A model generated the notes under the pieces. That model searched no databases and was not told where the DNA came from. It saw only the letters and a list, made by a program, of their open reading frames with translations. DNA of 64,000 nucleotides, from NCBI GenBank assembly GCA_004193285.1, contig SECP01000006.1:149372-213371 (forward strand). Direction: 5' to 3'. This document shows, one piece after another, positions 26,559 through 36,566 of this stretch. Each line of letters starts with the position of its first letter. Positions within the stretch are counted from its first letter, which is position 1. Made by a program: the position numbers and the translations under genes. This DNA comes from Myxococcales bacterium (lineage in GTDB: Bacteria > Myxococcota_A > Polyangia > Polyangiales > Polyangiaceae).

Positions 26559-27503
26559 TCACGGAGCGTAGTTGTAGAGCTCGATCCAATCGTAGCGAGC
26601 CTCCGAGCCAACTGTCCCCTCCCCCACCGCTCCGGCCCACGCTGCGCTCGAGGAAGCCCAGATCGTGAGCAGCACGTTCTGCGGCAGCTTCATCAGGTCG
26701 ATGTGCTCGGTCCACGTGTAAAGCAGCGCGTCGTCGACCAAAAAGCGCGCGCTCTCTGGCGTCCATTCCATCGTGTAAACGTGAAAGTCTGCGGTGGGGT
26801 CGAAGGCGAGCGCGGGCTTGAAGGGCTTGGCCGTCGGGGTGACGGAGCTGGTGACGGGCGGCTCCTTCGGAGGCCCCGTGTAGACCATGGTGTTGAGCTG
26901 CAAGTCGGTCGGCTCCTTGCCGAGACATTCGATGTCGAGCTCGTTCCAGTCGTCCGCAGGCCACGGCGTGTAGATGGTCACCAAAGACGAGACCACCCCC
27001 GGACCTTTGGCGAACTTCAGCCGAGCACGAACTCGCCCATAGGTGAGCGTGTCCAACGACCTCACCTCCGCGCCCAGGTACGGCTTGGCCGCCCCGCTGT
27101 CGTCCACGGTGCCGGCCGGAGCCTCGAGCAAGCGAATGCGTAGCTCTCCCTCCTCGACGACGACGCTCTGGCTCGAGAAGAGCGCGAGGTTCGTGTCCCA
27201 AGAGTGAGTCATGGCTTGCCAGCGTGAGGCGTCCAGCTGCTCGAAATCGTCTCGGAATAACAGCTTGAACGCCCCTTCCGACGCGGGCGCGCCACCGCTG
27301 GCGCTGCCGCCACCACCGGCAACGGGGACGCCCGCGCTACCACCTAAGGCTCCGTCCCCACCTGAGGCCAGGCTCCCGGCGGCGCCGGCGCTCGCGGCAG
27401 GCGCCCCGGCCATGGGCGCCAGCGTCGGGCTGCTGCCGGTGTCGCAAGCGGAAAGCGCGAAGGCCGCGATCAGTAAAGGAAAAGCTCTGGGCTCGAAGCG
27501 CAT
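26559..27503 (-). CDS. GH16-family glycoside hydrolase lipoprotein
   Basis: Protein of 314 residues with signal peptide and lipobox ending at Cys20 (ALSAC), followed by a Gly/Ala/Ser linker (about 21-75) and a GH16 catalytic domain. The active site motif is ELDIE with Glu188 (nucleophile), Asp190 and Glu192 (acid/base), all intact. The strand order and short WNELDIECLG loop match the laminarinase/licheninase type that cleaves beta-1,3 or beta-1,3-1,4 glucans. It is probably anchored at the cell surface or outer membrane. It lies alone between pssA and the AraC-type gene on the other strand. Confidence 0.88.
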   Translation of the reverse strand: MRFEPRAFPLLIAAFALSACDTGSSPTLAPMAGAPAASAGAAGSLASGGDGALGGSAGVPVAGGGGSASGGAPASEGAFKLLFRDDFEQLDASRWQAMTHSWDTNLALFSSQSVVVEEGELRIRLLEAPAGTVDDSGAAKPYLGAEVRSLDTLTYGRVRARLKFAKGPGVVSSLVTIYTPWPADDWNELDIECLGKEPTDLQLNTMVYTGPPKEPPVTSSVTPTAKPFKPALAFDPTADFHVYTMEWTPESARFLVDDALLYTWTEHIDLMKLPQNVLLTIWASSSAAWAGAVGEGTVGSEARYDWIELYNYAP

Positions 27504-27578
27504 GCCAGTAGTGTGCGGAACGAGGAGGGGGTCAGCTTCTCAGTTTTTGCGCTTTGTCCGGCGATGCTAAGTTGAGCC

Positions 27579-28370
27579 GTGCTCCACAAGGCGCCGCCGC
27601 TGTTCCAACCCTTCCCCATGGAGGCGCAGCGGCGTGCACAAGTATGGCGACATCAGCCCATGTATCGCCGTCCTCGACACTTCCACCACGAGCCGGAAAT
27701 CAACCTCGTCGTGCGCGGCGCCGCGCACCTGGGCGTGGGCGATCGCGAGCTCGCGCTGGAGGGCGGACAAGCGGTGGTGCTGCAGCCGGGTCAGGACCAC
27801 GAGCTCCTGGGGGCTACCGAGGACCTGGATCTGTACGTGTTCGCGGTACGGCCGGAGCTCGCGGCTCGGAACTGGGCCGTATTCGGGGCTGGCGGCGGTC
27901 TGGCGCAGGTACTTCCGGCCGACCTTGCCCGACTCGAGGAGTTGCTCCGCGCCCTCGGCCAGGTGAGCAGCCCCGAGGCGCTGGAAACAGCGCTCGCGAA
28001 CGCGTGGTCGAGCGTCGTGCGAGCCGCCGAGCTGCCGCCGGCGGTGGCACGCCGAGCCTGCGCTGCCGTCCACGCGGACCCCGCGGTGGCTGGAGCCGAG
28101 CTAGCCGCGCGCTTGAGCACCACGCCGAGCGAGCTCAGTCGCGCCTTCCGCCGTAGCTTCGGCACGCCACTCGTGGAGTACCGCGCGCGCGTCCGCTTGC
28201 TGCGCTTCGTTCAGTTGGTGGATTCGGGTCGGTCCCTGACGGACGCTGCCCTCTCGGCGGACTTCGGCAGCTATGCGCAGTGCTTTCGCGTGTTCGAGCG
28301 GGCACTCGGCTGCTCCCCCAGCGAATACTTCGCGGGAGCGCGACGGGAGCTGGACCAGCGCCTCGCCTAG
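27579..28370 (+). CDS. AraC-family transcriptional regulator
   Basis: Protein of 263 residues; start GTG at 27579 or ATG at 27618. The N-terminal part (to about residue 100) is a cupin-like sensor with HFHHEPEINL and a later GQDHELLG motif. The C-terminal 100 residues hold an AraC-type double helix-turn-helix, ending in the family pattern RVFERALGCSPSEYF. Such regulators sense small ligands, often sugars, and bind near target promoters. It is divergent from the GH16 lipoprotein gene and converges with a carbohydrate-binding-like lipoprotein gene, which would be natural targets, but this is inference. Confidence 0.85.
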   Translation: MLHKAPPLFQPFPMEAQRRAQVWRHQPMYRRPRHFHHEPEINLVVRGAAHLGVGDRELALEGGQAVVLQPGQDHELLGATEDLDLYVFAVRPELAARNWAVFGAGGGLAQVLPADLARLEELLRALGQVSSPEALETALANAWSSVVRAAELPPAVARRACAAVHADPAVAGAELAARLSTTPSELSRAFRRSFGTPLVEYRARVRLLRFVQLVDSGRSLTDAALSADFGSYAQCFRVFERALGCSPSEYFAGARRELDQRLA

Positions 28371-28380
28371 ACGCTCGTGC

Positions 28381-29094
28381 TCAAAAGAAGCGCAGGTCGT
28401 CGAGCCACAAGCTCAAGTCGCCCTGCTCAGCCCAAAAAGAGAGCCGCACCAGGCGAGTCGGCTCCCAGTCTGCGGCGTCCGCCCAGTCTGGCTGCTCGAG
28501 CTCTTCGAAGAGCAGCTCATGGCGAGTCCAGTCGTCCTGCAGCGTGACAACCGCGCCGAAGTCGCTGCAAGCGGGGGCGCTGCAATCGCCTCCGTCACCC
28601 GACGGCGTGGTGCGCGGCGTCGCGAAGTTCACGCGCACTCGGCCCTTCCCCCGCGCCCAGAGCGAAAGGCCACGGGAAGCCGAAGCATCGACGGTACAGG
28701 TCGCACGCACGGCTGCGTTCAGTCTCACACCGACGAAAGCTCCCCATCCTCGAAAGCCGCTGGCCTCGGTGTGCAGGGCGCGCGCGTCGCTGTTCGGCGC
28801 CCCGGGCTCGGCGACGAGCGAGCGCGGAGCTCGTTCACCGGCAGGCGGGCTTTGGCGGCCGGTGCCATCGTTTTCGACATACCAGAGCCCGTGCAGACCC
28901 ACGCTCGCGTCCAAGAGCTCGTCCCCATCTTCGAAGTCGTCCACGAGCAGCGAAGGGGGCAGCCCGAAGAGCGCACTGCATGCGGCGGGCAGGCTGGGCT
29001 CATCGCTGCTCTCGGTCGAGCTGCCGTGGGCATTGCCGCCGCACGCGACCGCACATGCCGCGGCGGCGGCCGCCGTCCAAACCCTCGACCTCAT
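28381..29094 (-). CDS. lipoprotein with carbohydrate-binding-like beta-sandwich domain
   Basis: Exported lipoprotein of 237 residues: Ala-rich signal peptide and VAC lipobox (Cys18). After a short linker, a domain starting LLVDDFEDGDELLD and ending LSLWLDDLRFF is typical of carbohydrate-binding or NADH:flavin oxidoreductase-associated CIA30-like beta-sandwich domains seen in exported proteins. A disulfide pair (CTVD / CSAPACSD) is probable. It converges on the AraC-type gene with a 10-bp gap and may belong to the same carbohydrate-related module as the GH16 lipoprotein. The ligand is unknown. Confidence 0.7.
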   Translation of the reverse strand: MRSRVWTAAAAAACAVACGGNAHGSSTESSDEPSLPAACSALFGLPPSLLVDDFEDGDELLDASVGLHGLWYVENDGTGRQSPPAGERAPRSLVAEPGAPNSDARALHTEASGFRGWGAFVGVRLNAAVRATCTVDASASRGLSLWARGKGRVRVNFATPRTTPSGDGGDCSAPACSDFGAVVTLQDDWTRHELLFEELEQPDWADAADWEPTRLVRLSFWAEQGDLSLWLDDLRFF

Positions 29095-29298
29095 ACCGGC
29101 GGGCGTAATCCGGCTCCCGCGTCGGCTACGTTTCCTCGTCGCGGCCTGTCGGAGCGGGAGTGCCGCGGCCGCCCCTCAAGTTACGGGCCGCGCTGTCGCA
29201 AACGGCTTTTTCGCATCGGGAGCATTCGTCGCAAATTGCCTCAGCAACCAGGGCGAAAGTGTTCGATAACTATTCGCGCCTAAGGAGCTTAGCGACCG

Positions 29299-32200
29299 TT
29301 GGAAACGTCGAGTCCGGAAAAGCGTGGTTTTGGGGGCTCGAAATCCAGTGCATGGCTGCCGCCGTCCACCGTGCTCGGGGTCGGCCTAGCGCTACTGGCA
29401 GTGCTGTGCATCACGATATTCTCGCTGCGTTCGCTGCAGAACAGGAACGAGTCAGCAGCGCGGGTGCAGCGCAGCCAACGCATCAACGAGCTCCTGGAGG
29501 TCGCCGTCTCTACGCTCAAGGATGCCGAGACGGGTCAGCGCGGCTACTTGCTGACGGGCGACGAGAAGTACCTCCAGCCCTTCTTGATCGCGGAGTCTCG
29601 CCTCGAAGGACAGCTGGAGTCGGTCCGCCGCGAGCTGGAAGACGAGGGTCAGCGGCGCCTCTTGGAAGAGGCGCGCGGCTACGCGGGCGCCAAAATGCTG
29701 GAGCTGAGGTCCACGGTCGAGCTTCGACAAAAGGGGCACGCGGACGAGGCGCTGGCGCTCGTCCGCACGGACCGCGGCAAGCAGGACATGGACCAGCTGC
29801 GCACCACGGTAGCGGCCATGGAGGCCGCCGAGCGCGCTCAACTCCAAAGGCGGGAGCAAGAGTGGCGGGAGGCGGTCCAGTTCTCGACGTTCGTCGCTTG
29901 GGGTAGCTCCGGGCTACTCGTGTTCTGTATCGCGGCCGCCGCGATCGTCATGTCACGCGACTTTCGCGCCCGGGAGCTGCGCTCGTGGATGCAGTCCAGT
30001 CAGATGCGGCTCACGGAGCGCATCGCGGGCGAGCAACGACTCGAGCAGCTCGGCGAGAGCGTGCTCGAGTTTTTGACGCCGCATCTGGGCGCACAAGTCG
30101 CGAGCATCTATTTCTCCGAGCCCGGCGGGGCTTACCGACGCTTTGCCGGCTTTGCCCTGCCCGCGGTCGAGCGGAACAGCCCGGAGGCAGTGCTGCGCCG
30201 TGGGGACGGTCTCCTCGGTCAAGCCGCCAAGAATCGGCGCATCGTCCACGTGAAAGACGTGCCGGAAGATTTCACGGTCGCCGAATCGAGCTTGGGTCGA
30301 GGCAAAGTGCGGGAGTTGGTGCTGCTCCCGGCCGCCCACGAAGGCGTGGTGCAGGCAGTGATCGAGCTCGGCTTCTTTCGAGCCGTTCACGATGCGGACT
30401 TGCAGCTGCTGAGCGCCATTTCGGAGCAAGTGGCGATCGCGGTGCGCGCGTCCAAGGATCGCTCTCGGCTCGAGGAGCTGCTGGAGGAGACGCAGCGCCA
30501 AGCGGAGGAGCTACAGGCCCAGCAAGAGGAGCTGCGAGTCTCCAACGAAGAGCTGGAAGAGCAGGGGCGGGTTCTCAAAGAGTCCCAAGCTCACCTGGAG
30601 AATTCGCAGGCGGAGCTCGAACAGACCAACTCGCAGCTCGAAGAGCAAGCTCACATCCTGGAGACGCAGAAGGACGAGCTCGCGCGTGCGCAGGGCATCT
30701 TGGAGGAGCGCGCCGCCGAGCTGCAGCGCAGCAACCAGTACAAGAGCGAGTTCTTGGCGAATATGAGCCACGAGCTGCGCACTCCGCTCAACTCCTCGCT
30801 CATCTTGTCCAAGCTGCTCGCGGACAACAAGGACGGCAACCTCACCCCCGAGCAGGTTCGCTTCGCGCAGACCATCTCCTCCGCCGGTAACGACCTCCTC
30901 GCGCTCATCAACGACATCTTGGATTTGTCCAAGATCGAGGCCGGCAAGGTGGAGCTGCAGGTGGAGGACATGCCCGTCGCGCCCGCGGTCACCAACCTCA
31001 TTCGGACGCTGCAGCCGGTGGCCACGCAAAAGGGGCTCGAGCTGTCCTCGCGCATCGAGGTCGGCACCCCCGAGCGCATGCGCACGGACTCGCAGCGCCT
31101 GGCCCAAATCCTCAAGAACCTGCTCGCGAACGCGCTGAAGTTCACGGCCAAGGGCTCCGTATCGCTGCACATCAGCGCCGCGCCGGACGGCGCGGTTCAG
31201 TTCGCGGTCACGGACACCGGCATCGGCATCGGGCCGGACCAGCACGAGGCGATCTTCGAGGCCTTCCGCCAGGCGGACGGCAGCACGCACCGAAAGTACG
31301 GCGGCACCGGCCTCGGCCTGAGCATCGCGCGGGACTTGGCGCGTCGCATGGGCGGGGATATCCACTTGCGCAGCACGCTCGGTGAAGGCAGCACCTTCAT
31401 CCTGACCCTGCCGATCGAGCTCGAGCCCAAGAGCGGATCGAGCTCGCCGCCGCCGCGCGCGGTCACGGCCATACCCAGCCCCGCGGCGCCGGTCGCTCCC
31501 CCGAAGCCGGCGGCGCCGAGCATCGAGCGGCCAAGCCAGGTCGCCCCGGCGCTCATCGACGACGATCGAGACAACCTGACCGAAGGCTCCCGCGTCATCC
31601 TGGTAGTGGAAGACGACACGCATTTCGCGGCCGTGCTGCGGGACTTGGCGCGCGAGCTCGGCTTTCAGTGCGTGGTGACGCACACCGCGGGGGATGGCCT
31701 GGCCGCTGCCAATCGCTACCGCGTCAGCGCCATCTTGCTGGACATCAACCTCCCGGACCACTCCGGCCTGGGGGTCCTGGATCAGCTGAAGCGAAACCCG
31801 GTCACGCGGCACATTCCCGTCCACGTCGCCTCGGTCGAGGATTTCTCGCGTGAAGCCCGGGAGCTCGGCGCGGTCGGCTACGCGCTGAAGCCAGTGAAGC
31901 GTGACGACCTGGTGCAAGCCGTGCGCACGCTGGAGCAAAAGTTTTCTCAGGGTCTCCGCCGCGTGCTCGTCGTGGAGGACGACGAGCGGCAGCGCGAGAG
32001 CGTCCGCGAGCTACTCAGCACGGGGGACGTGGAGATCGTCGGGGTATCCACCGCCAGCGGCGCGCTCAAGGCGCTGCGCGAGAGCACCTTCGACTGCATC
32101 GTCATGGACCTGAACCTGCCGGACCTGAGCGGCTACGAGCTGCTCGAGCAGATGGCGACGCAAGAGGAGGTCTCGTTCCCTCCCGTCATCGTCTATACCG

Positions 32201-32775
32201 GCCGCTCGCTGACCAGCGACGAAGAGCAGCGGCTGCGCCGCTTTTCGAAGTCCATCATCATCAAGGACGCCCACTCGCCCGAGCGCCTGCTGGACGAAGT
32301 GACGCTGTTCCTCCATCAAATGGAGGCCAAGCTGCCGCCGGATCGCCAGCGCATGCTCAAGGAGGTGCGCAAGCGGGAGGCCGCGCTCGAAGGGCGCCGA
32401 GTCCTCGTCGTCGAGGACGACGTACGCAACATCTTCGCGCTCACCAGCCTCCTGGAGCCGAAGGGCGTCAAAATCGAAATCGCCCGAAACGGCAAAGAGG
32501 CCCTGCTTGCCCTGGAGAAGAGCCGCACCCTGAGCGACGGCAAGGTTGACCTCGTGCTGATGGACTTGATGATGCCGGAGATGGACGGCCTCACCTGCAT
32601 GCGGGAGATCCGGAAGCAACCGCACTGGAAGAAGCTGCCCATCATCGCGCTCACGGCCAAGGCCATGAAGAACGATCAAGAGCAAAGCGTCGCGGCCGGG
32701 GCCAACGACTACATCGCCAAGCCGCTGGACGTGGAGAAGCTGCTCTCGCTCATTCGCGTTTGGATGCCGAAGTGA
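29299..32775 (+). CDS. hybrid histidine kinase: CHASE3-GAF-HisKA-HATPase-REC-REC-REC
   Basis: Protein of 1158 residues starting at TTG 29299, with AGGAG 11 bp upstream. Order: transmembrane helix (about 22-44), CHASE3 extracytoplasmic sensor with its GQRGYLLTGDEKYL motif (about 45-190), second helix (about 196-216), GAF domain (about 240-385), long coiled coil (385-480), HisKA with phospho-acceptor His491 in HELRTPL, HATPase, then three receiver domains with Asp815, Asp937 and Asp1089. All phosphorylation residues are kept. The first receiver follows a Pro/Ala-rich linker. It is coupled to CheR by a 4-bp overlap, so it is the sensor of the operon. Confidence 0.93.
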   Translation: METSSPEKRGFGGSKSSAWLPPSTVLGVGLALLAVLCITIFSLRSLQNRNESAARVQRSQRINELLEVAVSTLKDAETGQRGYLLTGDEKYLQPFLIAESRLEGQLESVRRELEDEGQRRLLEEARGYAGAKMLELRSTVELRQKGHADEALALVRTDRGKQDMDQLRTTVAAMEAAERAQLQRREQEWREAVQFSTFVAWGSSGLLVFCIAAAAIVMSRDFRARELRSWMQSSQMRLTERIAGEQRLEQLGESVLEFLTPHLGAQVASIYFSEPGGAYRRFAGFALPAVERNSPEAVLRRGDGLLGQAAKNRRIVHVKDVPEDFTVAESSLGRGKVRELVLLPAAHEGVVQAVIELGFFRAVHDADLQLLSAISEQVAIAVRASKDRSRLEELLEETQRQAEELQAQQEELRVSNEELEEQGRVLKESQAHLENSQAELEQTNSQLEEQAHILETQKDELARAQGILEERAAELQRSNQYKSEFLANMSHELRTPLNSSLILSKLLADNKDGNLTPEQVRFAQTISSAGNDLLALINDILDLSKIEAGKVELQVEDMPVAPAVTNLIRTLQPVATQKGLELSSRIEVGTPERMRTDSQRLAQILKNLLANALKFTAKGSVSLHISAAPDGAVQFAVTDTGIGIGPDQHEAIFEAFRQADGSTHRKYGGTGLGLSIARDLARRMGGDIHLRSTLGEGSTFILTLPIELEPKSGSSSPPPRAVTAIPSPAAPVAPPKPAAPSIERPSQVAPALIDDDRDNLTEGSRVILVVEDDTHFAAVLRDLARELGFQCVVTHTAGDGLAAANRYRVSAILLDINLPDHSGLGVLDQLKRNPVTRHIPVHVASVEDFSREARELGAVGYALKPVKRDDLVQAVRTLEQKFSQGLRRVLVVEDDERQRESVRELLSTGDVEIVGVSTASGALKALRESTFDCIVMDLNLPDLSGYELLEQMATQEEVSFPPVIVYTGRSLTSDEEQRLRRFSKSIIIKDAHSPERLLDEVTLFLHQMEAKLPPDRQRMLKEVRKREAALEGRRVLVVEDDVRNIFALTSLLEPKGVKIEIARNGKEALLALEKSRTLSDGKVDLVLMDLMMPEMDGLTCMREIRKQPHWKKLPIIALTAKAMKNDQEQSVAAGANDYIAKPLDVEKLLSLIRVWMPK

Positions 32776-33614
32776 ACGACGCGATCTACCCCACCCCGGC
32801 GAGCTTCGATATCGAGCTCAAGCTGTTCCTGGAGGCGATCTACCTCAAGTACGAGTACGACTTTCGGCAATACGCTCACTCTTCGCTGAAGCGACGGGTG
32901 ACCGCGGCCATGACTCGCTTCGGCTGCGCTACCATCACCCAGCTGCAGGAGCTGGTGATGCACGATGCGCTCGCGTTCCCCCAGCTCCTTGATTTCCTGA
33001 CCGTCCAGGTCAGCGAGATGTTCCGCGACCCGACGTACTTTCGCACCGTGCGCGAGAGCGTCGTGCCCGTGCTGCGGACCTACCCTTCTCTCAAGGTGTG
33101 GGTGGCGGGCTGCAGTCAGGGGGAGGAGGCCTACTCGTTTGCGATCCTGCTGCGCGAAGAGGGGCTGCTGGACCGAACCCTCATCTACGCGACGGACATC
33201 AACGGCACCGCGCTGCGCAGCGCAGAAACTGGCGTGTACGACATCGCGCGTCTACCGACGTTCACGGAGAATCATCGGCTGTCCGGCGCGAAGGGCTCGC
33301 TCTCGGACTACTACACCGCAGGTTACGGCCGCGCGGTGCTGGACAGCTCGCTCCGTCAACACATCGTGTTTTCGGACCACAGCTTGGCTACGGACGCGGT
33401 GTTCGCAGAGGTGCAGCTCATCTCCTGCCGCAACGTGCTCATCTATTTCGATCGCCAGCTGCAAGACCGCGCCCTCGGCCTGTTCCACGAGGCGCTGTCT
33501 CACAAGGGCTTCCTCGGCCTCGGTTCCAAGGAGACCATCCGCTTCTCCGCCCTGGCCGCGCAATTTCAGCCCATCAACGAGCGAGAGCGCGTCTACCGCA
33601 AGGTGGGCCTGTGA
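32772..33614 (+). CDS. cheR: CheR-type protein-glutamate methyltransferase
   Basis: Protein of 280 residues from GTG 32772, which overlaps the hybrid kinase stop (GTGA). The N-terminal helical domain (about 1-75) and the SAM-binding fold match CheR, with WVAGCSQGEEAYS (glycine-rich SAM loop), an FxDxS-like DHSL region and ISCRNVLIYF. The enzyme transfers a methyl group from SAM to Glu residues of a receptor. No methyl-accepting protein is encoded nearby, so the substrate is unknown and may be the hybrid kinase coiled coil. The TTG 12 bp upstream was rejected because of the GTGA overlap. Confidence 0.93.
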   Translation: MNDAIYPTPASFDIELKLFLEAIYLKYEYDFRQYAHSSLKRRVTAAMTRFGCATITQLQELVMHDALAFPQLLDFLTVQVSEMFRDPTYFRTVRESVVPVLRTYPSLKVWVAGCSQGEEAYSFAILLREEGLLDRTLIYATDINGTALRSAETGVYDIARLPTFTENHRLSGAKGSLSDYYTAGYGRAVLDSSLRQHIVFSDHSLATDAVFAEVQLISCRNVLIYFDRQLQDRALGLFHEALSHKGFLGLGSKETIRFSALAAQFQPINERERVYRKVGL

Positions 33615-34210
33615 AGGAAATCTCGGCCATCGCCGTGGGCGCCTCCGCAGGCGGGGTTGAAGCGCTCGGGGCCGTTCTGCCCGCGCTCCGCCGCGAAGCG
33701 AGGGTGGCGGTCTTCGTGGTCGTGCATCTGCCGCGGGAAAGGCCCAGTAGGCTGGCGGAAATCTTCGCCACCAAATGCAGCTTGACCGTGGTGGAGGCCG
33801 ACGACAAAGAACCTATCGCCCCCGGCACGATCTATTTCGCCCCACCTGACTACCACTTGCTGATTGACACCGGCCCCCAAGTCTCGCTCTCGTCGGATGA
33901 GCTCGTGCACTATTCGCGCCCCTCGATCGACGTGCTCTTCGAATCCGCGGCAGATATCTACCGCGATCGGCTGCTCGGCATCGTGCTGACAGGAGCAAAC
34001 GACGACGGCGCGTCCGGGCTGGCGGCGATAGCGCGGGGCGGCGGGGCGACTTGGGTGCAGGCTCCACACACCGCGAGCGCCTCCGCGATGCCCCTCGCCG
34101 CGCTCAAGAGCACGCCCAGTAGCGCGTCGCTGGAGCTCGGGGAGATGGCGCAGCGGCTCCGGGGCCTGGTCGGCGGAGTATTCTCGCCCGCGCCCGGAGG
34201 TCACCCATGA
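33611..34210 (+). CDS. cheB: stand-alone CheB-type methylesterase domain
   Basis: Protein of 199 residues from GTG 33611, overlapping the CheR stop by 4 bp. It is the catalytic domain only, without the receiver domain of chemotaxis CheB. Residues Ser12 in VGASAGG, His39 in VVHLPRE and the Asp of TGANDDG form the expected catalytic triad, so demethylation or deamidation should be possible. Lack of a receiver means regulation must come from another protein, such as one of the receivers in this operon. Its stop overlaps the next start by 4 bp (ATGA). Confidence 0.9.
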   Translation: MKEISAIAVGASAGGVEALGAVLPALRREARVAVFVVVHLPRERPSRLAEIFATKCSLTVVEADDKEPIAPGTIYFAPPDYHLLIDTGPQVSLSSDELVHYSRPSIDVLFESAADIYRDRLLGIVLTGANDDGASGLAAIARGGGATWVQAPHTASASAMPLAALKSTPSSASLELGEMAQRLRGLVGGVFSPAPGGHP

Positions 34211-35313
34211 AGTGCCTCCTGGTCGATGACCTGGAAGAGAACCTGCTCGCCTTGAGCGCGCTCCTTCGCGCGCCAGGGGTGGAGATCTTGAAGGCGCGCT
34301 CAGGGAGAGAGGCGCTGGAGCTCCTGCTGGAGCACGACGTCGCGGTAGCGCTGGTGGACGTGCAGATGCCGGAGATGGACGGCTTCGAGCTGGCGGAGCT
34401 GATGCGCGGAACGGAGCGCACGAGGCACGTCCCCATCATCTTCGTGACCGCGGGCGCCCGGGACCAGCAGCGCATGTTCCAAGGCTACGACCTCGGCGCG
34501 GTGGACTTTCTGTTCAAGCCCATCGAGCCTCACGCCCTGCAGAGCAAGGTGAAGGTCTTCTTCGACTTGCAGCGGCAGCGCCTGCAGCTGCGCGAGCAGA
34601 TGCAGACCTTGAGCGACACCTTGCGCATGAACGAGATGTTCATCGCCATCCTCAGCCACGACCTCAGAAACCCGCTCAACGCGGTGCTCACCGGCGCGGA
34701 GGTGCTGCTGCGCACGAGCGCGGAGGAGAACACCAAGAAAATCGCGGACCGCATTCGAGCCAGCGGCCAGCGCATGGCCGGCCTCGTCAACGACGTGCTG
34801 GACATGGCGCGCTCGCGCATCGGCGGCGGCATCGTGCTCGGCAAGGAGCGGTTGGATTTGGGGGAGCTCGTCCAGCGCCTGGTCGCCGAGCACCACCGCG
34901 AGGGCGGCTTCAAAGTCTCCCTCACCGGCGATCTGCACGGCGAGTGGGACGCCGGAAGGCTCGCTCAAGCCATCTCCAACCTCCTGGGCAATGCCGTGCA
35001 GCACGGCGGAACGGAGAGCCCCATCGAGGTCACCGCCGACGGCAGCGCGCTGGATTCGGTGACGCTATCCATCTCCAATGCCGGCGCGATCCCGGCGTCG
35101 ATTCAGACCCGCCTTTTCGACCCATTCCGTGGCCGCGAGAACCGCGCCAGCCCCGAGAGCGGCCTTGGCCTCGGCCTCTACATCGTCAAGCAGATCGCCC
35201 TCGCTCACGACGGCTCGGTTCGGTTGGACTCCTCCGATCCCGACCGCACCAGCTTCGTCGTGGAGCTTCCTCGCAAGAGCGTCACCCCACGCGCTCCGCG
35301 CGTCATCCCGTAG
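34207..35313 (+). CDS. REC-histidine kinase
   Basis: Soluble protein of 368 residues: receiver domain first (about 1-120, Asp51 in VDVQMPEMDG), then a short coiled helix, HisKA with His151 in SHDLRNPLN and a C-terminal HATPase with a GLGLGLYIV G-box. Such response-regulator/kinase fusions can be controlled by phosphotransfer from a hybrid kinase, here probably the one upstream. It is the last gene of the coupled operon. No output domain is present, so the next component of the relay is encoded elsewhere. Confidence 0.9.
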   Translation: MKCLLVDDLEENLLALSALLRAPGVEILKARSGREALELLLEHDVAVALVDVQMPEMDGFELAELMRGTERTRHVPIIFVTAGARDQQRMFQGYDLGAVDFLFKPIEPHALQSKVKVFFDLQRQRLQLREQMQTLSDTLRMNEMFIAILSHDLRNPLNAVLTGAEVLLRTSAEENTKKIADRIRASGQRMAGLVNDVLDMARSRIGGGIVLGKERLDLGELVQRLVAEHHREGGFKVSLTGDLHGEWDAGRLAQAISNLLGNAVQHGGTESPIEVTADGSALDSVTLSISNAGAIPASIQTRLFDPFRGRENRASPESGLGLGLYIVKQIALAHDGSVRLDSSDPDRTSFVVELPRKSVTPRAPRVIP

Positions 35314-35485
35314 GCTGCGCGCGCAACCGCGTGAATAGGTCGCAGACGGCGGAGATCTGACGCTGATTGCAGCAGCGCGCCGGACTGCGCTGGTTATCTC
35401 TTCGCGTGAAGCGAATTATCTCTCGCGCCGGCGACGCGGCGTTAAGGTCCGCGCGGCCCCGCTCCATGCGGGGGGAGGTAATTAC

Positions 35486-36427
<942 letters not shown>

Positions 36428-36451
36428 AGAAATGGCAGCGTGAGGTCGGGC

Positions 36452-36545
36452 GCCCCGCCCGGCCGTCTCACAGCGCGCGTCTGATACTCAGCGTCACTCA
36501 TGAGAAGCTCACCGGCGGCGAGCCGAGTTTGCCGCCGGGAGCTTC
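36452..36545. terminator. two hairpins between convergent genes
   Basis: Between the Gly-rich lipoprotein (+) and the TPR/PEGA gene (-) lie two inverted repeats. One is near 36452-36470 with arms CGGGCG / CGCCCG. The other spans 36504-36545, a 15-bp stem with one bulge and an 11-base loop. Neither is followed by a T-run, so Rho-independent termination is not certain. Their place between convergent genes suggests transcript ends or RNA stabilisation. Confidence 0.45.
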
Positions 36546-36566
36546 ACGGAGTCGGGAAGGATGCGC

